Source: Sphingomonas sp. LY29
GTDB lineage: Bacteria; Pseudomonadota; Alphaproteobacteria; Sphingomonadales; Sphingomonadaceae
Length of the DNA: 64,000 nt
Assembly (NCBI RefSeq): GCF_035593985.1
Contig: NZ_CP141587.1
Span: 2,354,001 to 2,418,000, forward strand
Direction: 5' to 3'
Shown here: positions 53,741 to 63,819 of the stretch, one piece after another
Numbering within the stretch: the first letter of the stretch is position 1
Layout: every line of letters begins with the position of its first letter
Notes under the pieces: generated by a model
What the model was told of the DNA's origin: nothing
The model's database searches: none
What the model saw: the letters and a program-made list of their open reading frames with translations, nothing else
Program-made: the position numbers and the translations under genes

Positions 53741-55515
53741 GTGTCGAGTCATAGCGAAACCGTGTTCCTTCCGCGTTCCTTCCGCGCGCCGCTTTCGATC
53801 GGCTTCGCCTATTTTCTTGCAGCGTCTGCAACGGTCGCCCTGACGCGCTTCGACGGGGGCGTCGCCTTCCTGTGGCTGGCAAGCTCACTGCTGATCGCGC
53901 ATCTGGTGATTTCGCCGCGCCGCCATTGGCGAAGCAGGATCGCGGCCGCCGCGATCGGGAGCTTGCTCGCCACGGGGTTATTCGGGCTGGGGTGGACGCT
54001 CGCCATTCCCTTCATGCTGATCAACATGACCGAGGCCGTGCTTGCCGCGGCGGCGCTTCGGCGCAGTCGCCATCGCACGCATCCGTTGGGATCGCTGGCG
54101 TGGCTTGCCCAATTCCTGTTCGCCGTAGCGGTCGCCGGCCCGATCGTAGCCGCAGCGATGGCTGGCACCGTCATGGCGGCGATGGGCAATGACGGTCTGT
54201 CAACGTTTTTCACCTTCTGGACCGGGCATGCGCTTGGCAACATCACCTTCACCCCCCTGATGCTGCTCGCCTTCCGGGGCGATCTTGCGAAGGCCTTTGC
54301 ACGGATCAAGGCGCGCGATGCGGTCGAGATCGCTTCGCTGATCCTCGTCGGGTCGGCGATCACCTTCATGGTCTTCGCGCAGGAGCAGTTGCCGCTGCTC
54401 TTCCTCCCGATCCTGCCGATCATGCTGGCCACATTCCGACTGGGTCGCGGTGGCGCCGCGGCGGGGATCGTCATTCTCGCTTTGATTGGTGGGGCGCTCA
54501 CGGCGGCGGGGCAGGGGCCGATCCAGTTGATCGTCGCCGACTCGGGTAGCCGAATGCTGTTCTTCCAGGCCTATGTCGCGGCGACCGTCCTGACCGTCCT
54601 ACCGGTCGCGGCCGACCTCAGCCGTCGTGCGCGCCTTCTCCGCGAAGTGCGGCTGAACGGAGACCGCTTCCGTTTGCTCGCCGATCATTCGACCGACATC
54701 CTCATGCACCTCGACCTGGACGGGCGGATCCTGTTCGTCTCGCCCTCTGTCCGGCAACTTGGCGGTTACGATCCGTCCGCGCTGCTCGGACAGAACAGCA
54801 GGGTCCTGATCGCGCCGACGCATCGATCGGCGGTCGAGCAGGCCCATTTGGCGACGATCGCGGCGGCCGGGGCCACGCACAGCTTCGAATATCTGGCGCT
54901 GACGGCGGACGGAGACGAGCGCTGGTTCGAAACCCGCGCCCGCGCCATCACGGATGACGACGGGGAGGTCGAGGGCGTGCTCGCCATCGTCCGCGACGTG
55001 TCGGCGAGAAAGGCGACCGAGGCCCGGCTGAGCGAGGCGGCGATGACCGATCCGCTGACCGGCCTCGCCAATCGCCGGGCGTTCAAGGCGATGGTCGAGG
55101 AGCGGCGGGCCGAGCGGACGCCGCTCGATGCGCTGGCCATCATCGACATCGACCATTTCAAGCGCGTCAACGACCGCTACGGTCACGACACCGGCGACGA
55201 GGTTCTTCGTGCGCTGTCACGGATCGCCCGGAGGATGCTTCGCCATGGCGATGTGATCGCGCGCATCGGTGGCGAGGAGTTTGCATTGCTGTTTCCCGAT
55301 AGCTCGATCGAACAGGCGATGCTCGTCTGCGATCGGCTTCGCGCCGAGGTCGCGGGCAATTCGATCCGCGTGGGCGGGACCAAGGTGGAAGTGACGATCA
55401 GCGGCGGAGTCGCGATGATCGACGAGCGCGGCCTGGATCACGCCTACAAGATCGCCGACGCGGCGTCTATCGCGCCAAGGAGGAAGGTCGGGACCGCTTC
55501 CTGCTCGCGGCCTGA
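53741..55515 (+). pseudogene. MASE1-PAS-GGDEF diguanylate cyclase, frameshifted at the 3' end
   Basis: About 590 residues. A MASE1-like membrane sensor with eight or so helices (residues 15-300), a PAS domain (about 305-425), then GGDEF (about 435-575) with active-site GGEEF at 510-514 and an inhibitory site RHGD five residues before RIGGEEF. At 55466 one C seems missing: the frame turns from DAA into non-homologous sequence, while the +1 frame gives LYRAKEEGRDRFLLAA and stops at 55515, just before the next gene. As it stands, translation runs on to 55750, antisense to that gene. Only the last helix is altered, so the enzyme may still work; a sequencing error is possible. Start GTG at 53741. 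Confidence 0.78.
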
Positions 55516-55518
55516 GAG

Positions 55519-56118
55519 TCAGGCGAAATTGAAGCTGATGCTGAGCCGGTCGCCCTTGGCCGGTCCGGCGAGAACTTCATGGCGGAGGAAGCTTTCCCAC
55601 ATCAGCAGCAGGCCCGGACGAGGATCGATCGTGACGAACGAACGTCGCGCCTCTGGTGCGTCGGCAAGGCGGGGCGGGGACGCCATCAGCATCGACGAGC
55701 GCGGATCCTCGAAGCGGATCGCGCCGCTCCCGGTGGGAATCTCGACATAGAGCGTGCCCGACAGGAAGCTGTTCGGATGAAGGTGCGCGCTGTGATGCCC
55801 GCCAGGCTTGAGCAAATTGACCCAGAGACTGTCGAGGCGCGGCTTTCGAGCAAGGTCGAGCGCCAGTCCTTCGGCGAAGCGGACCGCATGCCTGGTCAGC
55901 AGCTTTGCAAGGTCGGCGAAGGCGGGGTCGCGGCGGGGGAGGTCATCCAGCGAGGCGTAGCTCGTATAGCCCTTGTAGCCTTTCTCCCGGCTCCAACGGC
56001 GGCCGGCGACGTCATCGGCGGCGAGCGTGCGGATCGAATACGCAAGCTCGTTGAGCAGGGTCTCATCTGCAATCTCGGCTTCGTAAAGCGGGGTCGCGAA
56101 TAGCTCACGCATCATCAT
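55519..56118 (-). CDS. putative 2OG-Fe(II) oxygenase (TIGR02466-like)
   Basis: A 199-residue protein of the TIGR02466 putative 2-oxoglutarate/Fe(II) oxygenase family. The jelly-roll shows GGHHSAHLHPNSFLSGTLYVE, with likely iron ligands in the HLHP region and RHEV near the C-terminus, and a final Arg in GDRLSISFNFA for 2-oxoglutarate. It starts with three successive ATGs (56118, 56115, 56112), overlapping the pth end by up to 14 bases. The substrate is unknown. Confidence 0.75.
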   Translation of the reverse strand: MMMRELFATPLYEAEIADETLLNELAYSIRTLAADDVAGRRWSREKGYKGYTSYASLDDLPRRDPAFADLAKLLTRHAVRFAEGLALDLARKPRLDSLWVNLLKPGGHHSAHLHPNSFLSGTLYVEIPTGSGAIRFEDPRSSMLMASPPRLADAPEARRSFVTIDPRPGLLLMWESFLRHEVLAGPAKGDRLSISFNFA

Positions 56119-56680
56119 GCATCCGCCGCGCGACCTCGCTCATGAACCGGACGTCGTCGCCATCGGCAAGCCATTCGGCCTCCCCGCCGATCGCGCCGAG
56201 CAGGTCGGACAGGGGTTCGATCTCGCTCTTGGCATAGTTGCCGAGGACGTAGCCGGTGACCCGGTCCTTGTGACCCGGATGACCAATGCCGATCCGCACC
56301 CGGCGGAAGTCGGGGCCAAGCGCGGCGTTGATTGAGCGCAGGCCATTGTGGCCCGCCGTCCCGCCGCCATGTTTCACCTTGGCCTTCATCGGGGCAAGGT
56401 CGAGTTCGTCGTGAAAAGCCGTGAGCGCTTCGACGTCGAGCTTATAGAAATGGAGCGCCTGCTGAACGCAGTCGCCACTGTCGTTCATGTAAGTTTGCGG
56501 TTTGAGCAGCAGGACGCGATGGCGACCGATGCGTCCTTCGCTGATCAGGCCGCGGAATTTCTTCTGCCACGGACCGAAGCGGTGAAGCTCGGCAATGATG
56601 TCGACGGCCATGAAGCCGACGTTATGGCGGTGCATCGCATATTGCGCGCCCGGATTGCCGAGGCCTGCCCAGATCTGCAT
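56105..56680 (-). CDS. pth: peptidyl-tRNA hydrolase
   Basis: A 191-residue hydrolase that releases tRNA from stalled peptidyl-tRNA. Motifs: AGLGNPGAQYAMHRHNVGFM with catalytic His in HRHNVG, LLKPQTYMNDSG, and KHGGGTAGHNGLRSI. It is downstream of rplY, as usual; a rplY terminator lies between. Confidence 0.95.
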   Translation of the reverse strand: MQIWAGLGNPGAQYAMHRHNVGFMAVDIIAELHRFGPWQKKFRGLISEGRIGRHRVLLLKPQTYMNDSGDCVQQALHFYKLDVEALTAFHDELDLAPMKAKVKHGGGTAGHNGLRSINAALGPDFRRVRIGIGHPGHKDRVTGYVLGNYAKSEIEPLSDLLGAIGGEAEWLADGDDVRFMSEVARRMHDDA

Positions 56681-56695
56681 GGCGCGTGTCCTTCA

Positions 56696-56730
56696 AGCAA
56701 AAACGCCCACCCCGCAAGCGGGATGGGCGT
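56696..56730 (-). terminator. terminator between rplY and pth
   Basis: On the minus strand a 13-base stem (56703-56715 with 56718-56730, one mismatch) precedes GTTTTTGC. It may lower read-through into pth, whose ATG is 16 bases further on. Confidence 0.75.
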
Positions 56731-56761
56731 CGTTGTTCGCGAGTGGTGCGAGTTGGCGCCG

Positions 56762-57439
56762 TTAGGCGTCCGAACCACCCTCGGCTGCGTCGTCGCCGCC
56801 TTCGGCGTCTTCGTCACCGATGACCGGCACGTCGCCAGCTTCGGTTTCGGTGTCGCCTTCTTCGGACTTCATCGCCGACGGAGCGACCAGCGTCGCGACG
56901 GTGAAGTCGCGGTCGTCGATCGCCGACTTCACGCCCTTGGGCAGGGTGACGTCGCTGATGTGGATCGAATCGCCGATTTCCTTGCCGGTCAGGTTGATTT
57001 CGATCTGCTCGGGGATGTGCGCCGCGTCGCAGACGAGTTCCAGGTCGTGACGGACGACATTCAGGACGCCGCCGCGCTTCAGGCCGGGTGCTTCTTCCTC
57101 GTTGAGGAAGACGACCGGCACGTTGACCTTGACTTCGCTATGCTCGCCGATGCGCAGGAAATCGACGTGGATCGGGCGGCTGGTGACCGGGTGGAACTGC
57201 ACGTCCTTCGGCAGGGTGCGGTTGGCCTTGCCACCAATGTCGACCATCACGACCGAGTTCATGAAGTGACCCGTCGACAGCATCTTCGTCAGAAGCTTTT
57301 CCTCGACGTGAACCGAAACCGGCTCCTTCTTCGCGCCGTAAATCACGCAGGGCACCCGTCCGCTGCGACGCAGGTCACGGGAGGCTCCCTTGCCAGCCCG
57401 TTCGCGTTGCTCGGCGGGCAGCGTCAGCTGTTCGCTCAT
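56762..57439 (-). CDS. rplY: 50S ribosomal protein L25/Ctc
   Basis: A 225-residue long-form L25. The N-terminal 5S-rRNA binding domain (about 1-95: [33 protein letters not shown]) is followed by the TL5/CTC domain ([20 protein letters not shown]) and an acidic tail ([21 protein letters not shown]). Start ATG at 57439. A sigma70-like promoter lies at 57506-57534. Confidence 0.94.
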   Translation of the reverse strand: MSEQLTLPAEQRERAGKGASRDLRRSGRVPCVIYGAKKEPVSVHVEEKLLTKMLSTGHFMNSVVMVDIGGKANRTLPKDVQFHPVTSRPIHVDFLRIGEHSEVKVNVPVVFLNEEEAPGLKRGGVLNVVRHDLELVCDAAHIPEQIEINLTGKEIGDSIHISDVTLPKGVKSAIDDRDFTVATLVAPSAMKSEEGDTETEAGDVPVIGDEDAEGGDDAAEGGSDA

Positions 57440-57505
57440 TTTTCTATTCCTTCGTGTAATGCCCCGCCACGCCTCCAGGGATGACCATGGGTGGGCAAGC
57501 GCGCG

Positions 57506-57534
57506 CCTATAGATAAACGGCCGTTATTTGGCAA
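57506..57534 (-). promoter_or_regulatory. putative sigma70 promoter of rplY-pth
   Basis: On the minus strand TTGCCA (57534-57529), 17-base spacer, TATAGG (57511-57506), about 67 bases before the rplY ATG. Confidence 0.6.
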
Positions 57535-57543
57535 GGTAAGCGC

Positions 57544-58350
57544 CTAGCCGACGCGGGTCGCCTCGATCCCGCGGGCGAGCAGCCATTCCTGCATGCTGTC
57601 CTTGCCGGCAAGGTGTCCCGATCCGACCGCGACGAAGACCGTCCCTGGTTGTTCGAGCCGGTCGGCCACCCACTGGCCCCAGCGCGCATTGCGGTCGGCG
57701 ATGAGGGTTCTGTAGGCGTCGGGCGCCTTTGCCTCGAACCCCGACAACATGGTCGACATCGCGCCGGTGTTGCCGGTCGTCCAGGCGTTCAGCAGATCGC
57801 CAGCCGTGATCGCGGGAATCGCCGTTCGGGTCGACGAAAGTGTCGGCGACGTGGCCTTGATGCCGGCAAGCGTGCTCAGCTGGTCTGCGAAGAGTTCGAG
57901 CCCGCCGACCCGCTTGCCCCGCTCTTCCGCGACCCGACGAAGGACGGCATCAACCCCGCGGTCGACAGTCAGTCCCGCCGCACGGTTCTGGTCCACAGCC
58001 GAGCGGGTCTGGATCATGAATTGGGCGGGACGGCGCACGCCATTTTCCACCACCGTCGCGGCCGCCCGTGCGGGGCGAAGGCCTTGCGGGTTCGTCGGGA
58101 CGACCGTCTCCAGCACAAGTTGTTCGGACCGGTCGAAGGCGTCGCGCACTTGCGAATCGAACCACACCGTTCGGGCGTCGAGCGAGTGGAAAGTGCCGAA
58201 GAGGTAGATGACCGTGTCGGCGTCGCGCACTTCCCATAGCGCAGGGGTGGCGCGGACGACCGAGGGGGCGGGGACGGCCGGCATGAGGGCGCCGGCCACA
58301 GTCGGTTGCGCCGCGATCAAGGCGCAGGCCGTACCGAACCATTTCGACAT
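57544..58350 (-). CDS. TraB/GumN family protein
   Basis: A 268-residue secreted or periplasmic protein: N-terminal signal (WFGTACALIAAQPTVAGA), then the TraB/GumN hallmarks YLFGTFHSLDARTVWF near residue 50 and VFVAVGSGHLAGKDSM near the end, containing the conserved Gly-x-x-His pairs thought to form a metal-dependent site. ATG at 58350 places the signal peptide correctly. It is a diverged paralogue of the next gene downstream in map order. Confidence 0.85.
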   Translation of the reverse strand: MSKWFGTACALIAAQPTVAGALMPAVPAPSVVRATPALWEVRDADTVIYLFGTFHSLDARTVWFDSQVRDAFDRSEQLVLETVVPTNPQGLRPARAAATVVENGVRRPAQFMIQTRSAVDQNRAAGLTVDRGVDAVLRRVAEERGKRVGGLELFADQLSTLAGIKATSPTLSSTRTAIPAITAGDLLNAWTTGNTGAMSTMLSGFEAKAPDAYRTLIADRNARWGQWVADRLEQPGTVFVAVGSGHLAGKDSMQEWLLARGIEATRVG

Positions 58351-58499
58351 TTTGGCGATCCGTGTCGGAACGCCTCCGCTTCTTCCATGCTTCACTGGCG
58401 ACCCCCCGCCGATTGAGGAGGTATCGTCAGCGAAGCATGGTTAACCGTCAATAAACCGGCGATATTTTCACCCGAATATGCGGCGAAGCGATTCCGGAT

Positions 58500-59396
58500 C
58501 TATTGAACGCGGGCGACCTTCAAGCCCTGCCTCTCGAGCATGGCAACGACCGACTGGTCCCCGGCCAAGTGACCGGCGCCGACCGCGACCATTACCGTCC
58601 CTGGCTGGTCTAGTCGCGTCTTTACCCACTTCGTCCAGTTGGCGTTGCGCTGGGTGAGCAAGGCGTCGCGAAGCTCGGGAGACTCGTCAAGTTCGTCGTT
58701 GAACGACTTGGCCATTCCCGCGACGTCGCCGCGCGCCCAGGTGGCGAGCATGCTGCCGAACTGCTTTTTCATGTCACCCGGGTTCTCGAGCATGCCGTCG
58801 AGGAATTCACGCTGAGACTTTTCCGACAGGCGATCGAAATATCCCAGTTGCTCGGCGTTGGTTTCAAGCTGCCCGATCGTCTTGCCGCTGCTCGTGAACT
58901 GCTTCTTCAAATCCGACTCGACGCCCGAACCGGGTTGCAGGCCCAGGTCCTTGAATTGTCCGCCAAGCAGCAGGAACGCCGCCGCCCACGTTTCCATCTT
59001 GTCGAGCGCCGCGATCGGAATGCCCGCTGCTGCGACGGCTTTCTCGAGCGCGGCCTTGCGCTCGGGCTTCACGCGCTCGGACAGCGGCGGCAGCCCTGGC
59101 GAGATCGCCAGCTTGAACAATTCGGCAATGGTGGCCTGGGGATTCTTGTCGTCGATGTCGGTTTCGATCACCAACGTGTCGGCACCGGCGGCGGCCTTGT
59201 CGAACGCCGCGCTGCGCCACCTCGTCCCTTCAGGAAGCAAGTGGATTGTCCCGAACAAATAGATGGTCGTGTCGGCATCGGCGACGCGCCACATCGCGGG
59301 CTTGGCCTGGGCCGGGGCCGCCTGGGCATTGGCCATCGACGAGAAGGAAGTGAGGCCGAGCAGGGCAGCGGCGATACGACGGGTGAACTTTTTCAT
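58500..59396 (-). CDS. TraB/GumN family protein
   Basis: A 298-residue protein with a clear signal peptide (RRIAAALLGLTSFSSMANAQ) and the TraB/GumN domain: YLFGTIHLLPEGTRW and VMVAVGAGHLAGDQSV. A related protein is encoded about 100 bases downstream on the same strand, a tandem pair with low identity outside the motifs. The family has been linked to polysaccharide export (GumN) and to peptidase-like activity; the role here is unknown. Confidence 0.88.
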   Translation of the reverse strand: MKKFTRRIAAALLGLTSFSSMANAQAAPAQAKPAMWRVADADTTIYLFGTIHLLPEGTRWRSAAFDKAAAGADTLVIETDIDDKNPQATIAELFKLAISPGLPPLSERVKPERKAALEKAVAAAGIPIAALDKMETWAAAFLLLGGQFKDLGLQPGSGVESDLKKQFTSSGKTIGQLETNAEQLGYFDRLSEKSQREFLDGMLENPGDMKKQFGSMLATWARGDVAGMAKSFNDELDESPELRDALLTQRNANWTKWVKTRLDQPGTVMVAVGAGHLAGDQSVVAMLERQGLKVARVQ

Positions 59397-59420
59397 GAGA
59401 ACTCCATGCCTTGGGAAACA

Positions 59421-60095
59421 TCAACGAAACTTGAACCAGGCCCACACTCCGCCCTGGATGACGAAGGACGCGAGGAGGAGCAGCATGGCTATTCCCGACG
59501 TCAATGTGGGGACGACGCCGCCGCGTTCCAGCAGCCAGTAGACCGGCAGTGCGAACGCAAGGGCGTAAAAGGCGACCTGAGAGCCCCATAGGTAAGCGCG
59601 CTCCTCATGGTCATCGATGGTGCGATGATAGAGAACGGTCGCGCCGCCGAGCGTGGCGAGGAGCAGGACCGACAGCAGGATTGCTGCATTCGCGGGGATC
59701 GGTCCCGACGTGAACGCGGTCTCGAGAACTGCCTCGGGCGCCGGGCTCGGCGACAGGAGCGCGATGGCGACGCCGATCGGCAATCCGAGCGATCCGACCC
59801 AGATCCACATCTTCGAATAGCGCTTTTCGAACCGAGTCAGTCCGTCGGTGAAGGACGGTGCAAGCAGCGTGCGGATGAGCCAGAAGAGGCCGACCGCCGC
59901 AAGGATCATCCCACTCAGCGCAAGCCAGCCGAGAGCTTTACGCGGAAGAAGGTGGCCATTCTCGATCGACGCATAGAAGAAGCCGATGAACATGCCCGCC
60001 ACGAAGACCGCCAGCACCGAGGCGATCAGCAAGGTCGCCACGCGGGTACCCTTGCTCATTCGATGCGCCCAATTGGGGGTGGTTACCTCGCTCAT
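59421..60095 (-). CDS. multi-pass membrane protein in an XRE operon
   Basis: A 224-residue inner-membrane protein with about six hydrophobic segments (roughly 20-40, 55-75, 93-112, 130-150, 170-188, 195-215). It starts in an ATGA overlap with the XRE gene, so the regulator and this protein are made together. Small XRE regulators paired with membrane proteins are a recurrent but poorly understood arrangement. No domain name is assigned. Confidence 0.7.
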   Translation of the reverse strand: MSEVTTPNWAHRMSKGTRVATLLIASVLAVFVAGMFIGFFYASIENGHLLPRKALGWLALSGMILAAVGLFWLIRTLLAPSFTDGLTRFEKRYSKMWIWVGSLGLPIGVAIALLSPSPAPEAVLETAFTSGPIPANAAILLSVLLLATLGGATVLYHRTIDDHEERAYLWGSQVAFYALAFALPVYWLLERGGVVPTLTSGIAMLLLLASFVIQGGVWAWFKFR

Positions 60096-60292
60096 GAGTC
60101 CGCTCCGTCGTTGAAAATCTGTTCGATCGATTGTTCGAAAAGCCGCGCGATCTTGAACGCCAGCGGAAGTGACGGGTCGTATTTGCCCGTTTCGATCGCA
60201 TTGACCGCTTGGCGCGACACGTCGAGGTGGCCGGCGAGATCCGCCTGGCTCCAGCCTCGCTCCGCGCGAAGGACCCTGAGCCGATTGTTCAT
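60092..60292 (-). CDS. small XRE-family helix-turn-helix regulator
   Basis: A 66-residue DNA-binding protein that is almost only a Cro/CI-type HTH: LRVLRAERGWSQADLAGHLDVSRQAVNAIETGKYDPSL (cited by WSQADLAGHLDVSRQAVN). This minimal XRE with ETGKYxPSL resembles the YozG-like group encoded beside membrane proteins. It overlaps genes on both sides by ATGA. Paired inverted repeats at 60701-60739 over the operon promoter are good candidates for its own operator. Confidence 0.88.
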   Translation of the reverse strand: MNNRLRVLRAERGWSQADLAGHLDVSRQAVNAIETGKYDPSLPLAFKIARLFEQSIEQIFNDGADS

Positions 60293-60678
60293 GGGCGCTC
60301 TTTCACCATCGCGACGTGAAACCCGACGTAGAAGGCGGCAAGGGCGGCGAGACCGACGTTGAAGGCCCCGATGCCCGGCGTTCCGGTCGGCGTGTCCAGC
60401 GTTGCACTGGCGAAGCCGGTGACAATGTCGGCCAGCAGCGTCAGGCCCAGTGTGACGATGAACGCCGCGGCCGTACCGACATTCCACAACCGCTGAATAT
60501 ATTCGTCGCGCAGCTTGCTCCAGAACAGGACCAGGACAAGCACGACCAGCATGCCGACGGCGAAACCCTTTACGAAATCGGGAAGATCGAGCGCGTAGGC
60601 GAGCCCCAGCGCGACCATTAGTGCCGCTCCTCCGTGTGCGACATTCAAATACATCTGTGCCTTGAGTGCCCTGGACAT
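60289..60678 (-). CDS. four-helix membrane protein, first gene of an XRE operon
   Basis: A 129-residue membrane protein with four hydrophobic segments (about 15-30, 36-55, 68-90, 105-123). It is the first gene of the operon membrane-XRE-membrane. GGGGATAGG precedes ATG 60678. No known domain is recognised; the pattern with a small XRE suggests a membrane sensor or antagonist of the regulator, which is inference. Confidence 0.7.
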   Translation of the reverse strand: MSRALKAQMYLNVAHGGAALMVALGLAYALDLPDFVKGFAVGMLVVLVLVLFWSKLRDEYIQRLWNVGTAAAFIVTLGLTLLADIVTGFASATLDTPTGTPGIGAFNVGLAALAAFYVGFHVAMVKERP

Positions 60679-60700
60679 CCTATCCCCAACCGAATCATTG

Positions 60701-60746
60701 TGTCATGTGTCCCTGACATAAAGTCACGTCTCTATGACACTGTCAA
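60701..60746 (-). promoter_or_regulatory. promoter with tandem TGTCA-N8-TGACA operators
   Basis: The minus strand has TTGACA (60746-60741) with a weak -10 near 60723-60717. Site 1, TGTCA-N8-TGACA, spans 60701-60718; site 2, AGTCA-N8-TGACA, spans 60722-60739. Their centres are 21 bases apart, two helical turns. Site 2 fills the spacer and site 1 lies over the downstream edge of the -10, a layout fit for autorepression. A shorter TGTC-N3-GACA lies at 60762-60772. Confidence 0.7.
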
Positions 60747-60829
60747 CAACCCCTTACATTTTGTCAGCGACAGGTGACTTTCGGCGTCATCGCTTGCGGC
60801 GGCGAAAGGCGCCCTTTAGGGCCGTCGCC

Positions 60830-61696
60830 ATGTCACTTAGCTTCCAAGATCTGATCCTCACGCTGCACCGATATTGGGGCGACCACGGCTGCGTCATTCT
60901 GCAGCCCTACGACCTGGAAATGGGGGCGGGCACGTTCCATCCGTCAACCGTGCTGCGTGCGCTCGGGCCTGATCCATGGAAGTGTGCGTACGTACAGCCG
61001 TGCCGCCGTCCGACCGATGGCCGCTACGGCGAGAACCCGAACCGCCTCGGCGCTTATTACCAGTATCAGGTGATGCTGAAGCCCAGCCCGCCCGACTTGC
61101 AGCAGCTTTATCTCGGCTCGCTCGACGCGATCGGCATCGACCCGCTCAAGCATGACATCCGTTTTGTCGAGGACGATTGGGAAAGCCCGACACTCGGCGC
61201 CTGGGGTCTGGGCTGGGAAGTGTGGTGCGATGGAATGGAAGTGACCCAGTTCACTTATTTCCAGCAGGTTGGTGGCTTTGACTGCAAGCCGGTCGCGGGC
61301 GAATTGACCTACGGGCTCGAACGGCTGGCGATGTATATTCAGGGCGTCGATAACGTCTTCGACCTGAAGTTCAACAACGCCGGCGTGACGTACGGCGAAG
61401 TGTTCCTCGACAATGAGAAGCAGATGTCGACCTGGCATTTCGAGGTCGCGGACACCGACGCGCTGTTCGATCTGTTCCGCAAGGCGGTTGCCGAGAGCGA
61501 GAACTGTCTGAAGCGCGACAAGCCGTTGCCGATCCCGGCCTATGAGCAGGCGATCAAGGCAAGCCACATCTTCAACACGTTGCAGGCGCGCGGTGTGATC
61601 TCGGTCGCCGAGCGGCAGGCCTACATCGGACGCGTGCGCGATCTCGCCAAGGGTGCCTGCGTCGCCTGGATGGCCGACAAGGGATATTCGGCATGA
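60830..61696 (+). CDS. glyQ: glycyl-tRNA synthetase alpha subunit
   Basis: A 288-residue class IIc synthetase subunit. It starts [20 protein letters not shown] and has [41 protein letters not shown] and [16 protein letters not shown] at 60830 gives the standard N-terminus; the frame opens to 60734 without similarity. It overlaps glyS by ATGA. Its promoter region lies beside the XRE operators. Confidence 0.95.
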   Translation: MSLSFQDLILTLHRYWGDHGCVILQPYDLEMGAGTFHPSTVLRALGPDPWKCAYVQPCRRPTDGRYGENPNRLGAYYQYQVMLKPSPPDLQQLYLGSLDAIGIDPLKHDIRFVEDDWESPTLGAWGLGWEVWCDGMEVTQFTYFQQVGGFDCKPVAGELTYGLERLAMYIQGVDNVFDLKFNNAGVTYGEVFLDNEKQMSTWHFEVADTDALFDLFRKAVAESENCLKRDKPLPIPAYEQAIKASHIFNTLQARGVISVAERQAYIGRVRDLAKGACVAWMADKGYSA

Positions 61697-63816
61697 GCGG
61701 TCGCGACTTTCTCCTCGAACTCTTGTCGGAAGAAATTCCTGCGCGGATGCAGGCACGTGCCCGCGCCGACCTCGCGCGGCTGTTCGCGGATCAATTGGCG
61801 ACTGCGGGTCTCTCGCATAACGGGATCGTCACCTATTCAACGCCTCGCAGGCTGGCGCTGATCGCCCGCGGACTTCCCGAGACGACGCAGGCGGTGTCGG
61901 AAGAGGTCAAAGGGCCGCGCACCTCCGCCCCGCCTCAGGCGTTTGAGGGCTTCCTTCGCAAGACGGGCCTCACCCAGGATCAGTTGACCAACCGCGACGG
62001 CGTGTGGTTCGCCGTCATCGACAAACCCGGGCGGGCGACTGCCGACGTGCTCGCCAAGGCCGTGGCCGATGTCGTTCGCGATTTTCCTTGGCCCAAGTCG
62101 ATGCGCTGGGGCGAGGCGTCAGCATCGTCGGCGTCAATGCGCTGGGTTCGTCCGCTTCATTCGATCGTGGCGCTGTTCGGCGAGGAGATCGTTCCGGTCG
62201 AGATCGATGCAGTCACGTGCGGCGCTGCGACGCTTGGCCATCGCTTTCACCATCCCGGTGCCATCACGATCGGCGGCGCGCACGACTATGTCGAAAAGCT
62301 GCGCGCCTGCCATGTCCTCGTTGACCAGGAAGAGCGTGAGACGATCATCCGCGACGGCGCGATCGAGGCAGCGGAAAATGCCGGCTTCCTGCTCGTCGAG
62401 GACGAAGGCCTCGTCATCGAGAATGCCGGGCTGACCGAATGGCCGGTACCGCTGCTCGGCAGCTTCGATCCCGACTACCTCGACGTGCCCGAGGAAGTGA
62501 TTCAGCTCAGCGCGCGCACCAATCAGAAATACTTCGTCATCCGCGACGGGCAGGGGAAGCTTGCGCCGCACTTCGTCTGCACCGCGAACATTGCCGCCAA
62601 CGACGGCGGAACCGCCATCGTCGCTGGCAACGAGCGCGTACTCACTGCACGGCTCAGCGACGCGCGCTTCTTCTGGGAGCAGGACCTCAAGGTGCCGCTC
62701 GAAAGCCAGGCCGCGAAGCTTGGGCAGATCGTGTTTCACGAAAAGCTCGGCACCGTTGCGGACAAGGTCGATCGGGTCGCGAAGCTGGCGCGCTGGCTCG
62801 CTGAAGAGGGCATCGTCACAGGCGCTGATCCCGCACTGGCCGAGCGCGCTGCCCGGCTGGCGAAGGCGGATCTTGTCACAGGGATGGTCGGCGAATTTCC
62901 CGAATTGCAGGGCGTGGTCGGCGGCTACCTTGCGCGCGCGCAAGGCGAGCCAGATGCGGTCGCCGATGCGGTTCGCGACCATTACAAGCCGGTAGGTCAG
63001 GGCGACGAAGTGCCAACCGCGCCAGTCACGGTTGCCGTTAGCCTCGCCGACAAGCTAGATTCGCTGCAGTCGTTTTTCGCCGCCGGGATGCACCCGACCG
63101 GATCGAAGGACCCCTTCGCGCTTCGCCGCTCCGCGATCGGTCTGCTCGCCTTGATGATCGAGAATGACGTCCGGCTTCCGGTCGGTAGCGAGCACGGCCT
63201 GTTCGATTTCCTGGTCGATCGCCTCAAGGTTCAGCAACGTGATGCTGGCGTCAGGCATGACGTGATCGATGCGGTGGTGTCGTCGGGCAACGAGCGTCTT
63301 TTCGTGCCGCTGCTCGCGCGCGTGTCGGCTCTGCAATCTTTCCTTGGCACTTCGGACGGCACCAACCTGCTCGCCGGCTACAAGCGTGCGGCCAACATCC
63401 TGAAAAAGGAGAATTGGAGCGGGGGCGGAGTCATGTCGACCCGTGGATCGCAAGGCATTGCGCAAACGGGTGAGGAAGATCCGCTGAGCGAGGTCGAGGA
63501 GCCCGCCATTGCCGATGCGGTGGCTGAGATGGCCGATCGCCGCGCGCATCTGATGGGAACGCTCTTGCCGGAGGAAGCGGCGCTGATCGACGCGCTGGAC
63601 AGTGCCGAGCCGAAAGCGTCGGTGGGCATCCATGGTGAGGATTACACCTCGGCGATGGCGGCGCTGGCCTTACTGCGTGCGCCGATCGATACGTTTTTCG
63701 ACGCAGTGACCGTCAACGATGCCGATCGGGCTGTGCGTGCCCGACGGCTCGATCTCCTCGCGCGGTTCCGCGACGCGGTTCACCGCGTCGCGGATTTCTC
63801 CAAGATCGAAGGCTGA
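61693..63816 (+). CDS. glyS: glycyl-tRNA synthetase beta subunit
   Basis: A 707-residue subunit needed for tRNA-Gly binding. Conserved stretches: [15 protein letters not shown] at the start, [51 protein letters not shown], and [18 protein letters not shown]. The C-terminus has the HD-like and anticodon-binding parts ([21 protein letters not shown]). Coupled with glyQ. Confidence 0.95.
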   Translation: MSGRDFLLELLSEEIPARMQARARADLARLFADQLATAGLSHNGIVTYSTPRRLALIARGLPETTQAVSEEVKGPRTSAPPQAFEGFLRKTGLTQDQLTNRDGVWFAVIDKPGRATADVLAKAVADVVRDFPWPKSMRWGEASASSASMRWVRPLHSIVALFGEEIVPVEIDAVTCGAATLGHRFHHPGAITIGGAHDYVEKLRACHVLVDQEERETIIRDGAIEAAENAGFLLVEDEGLVIENAGLTEWPVPLLGSFDPDYLDVPEEVIQLSARTNQKYFVIRDGQGKLAPHFVCTANIAANDGGTAIVAGNERVLTARLSDARFFWEQDLKVPLESQAAKLGQIVFHEKLGTVADKVDRVAKLARWLAEEGIVTGADPALAERAARLAKADLVTGMVGEFPELQGVVGGYLARAQGEPDAVADAVRDHYKPVGQGDEVPTAPVTVAVSLADKLDSLQSFFAAGMHPTGSKDPFALRRSAIGLLALMIENDVRLPVGSEHGLFDFLVDRLKVQQRDAGVRHDVIDAVVSSGNERLFVPLLARVSALQSFLGTSDGTNLLAGYKRAANILKKENWSGGGVMSTRGSQGIAQTGEEDPLSEVEEPAIADAVAEMADRRAHLMGTLLPEEAALIDALDSAEPKASVGIHGEDYTSAMAALALLRAPIDTFFDAVTVNDADRAVRARRLDLLARFRDAVHRVADFSKIEG

Positions 63817-63819
63817 TTC

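Noticed and set aside
55516..55750. C-terminal extension of the GGDEF protein
   Set aside because: It arises from the frameshift at 55466 and is antisense to the oxygenase-like gene; no domain similarity.
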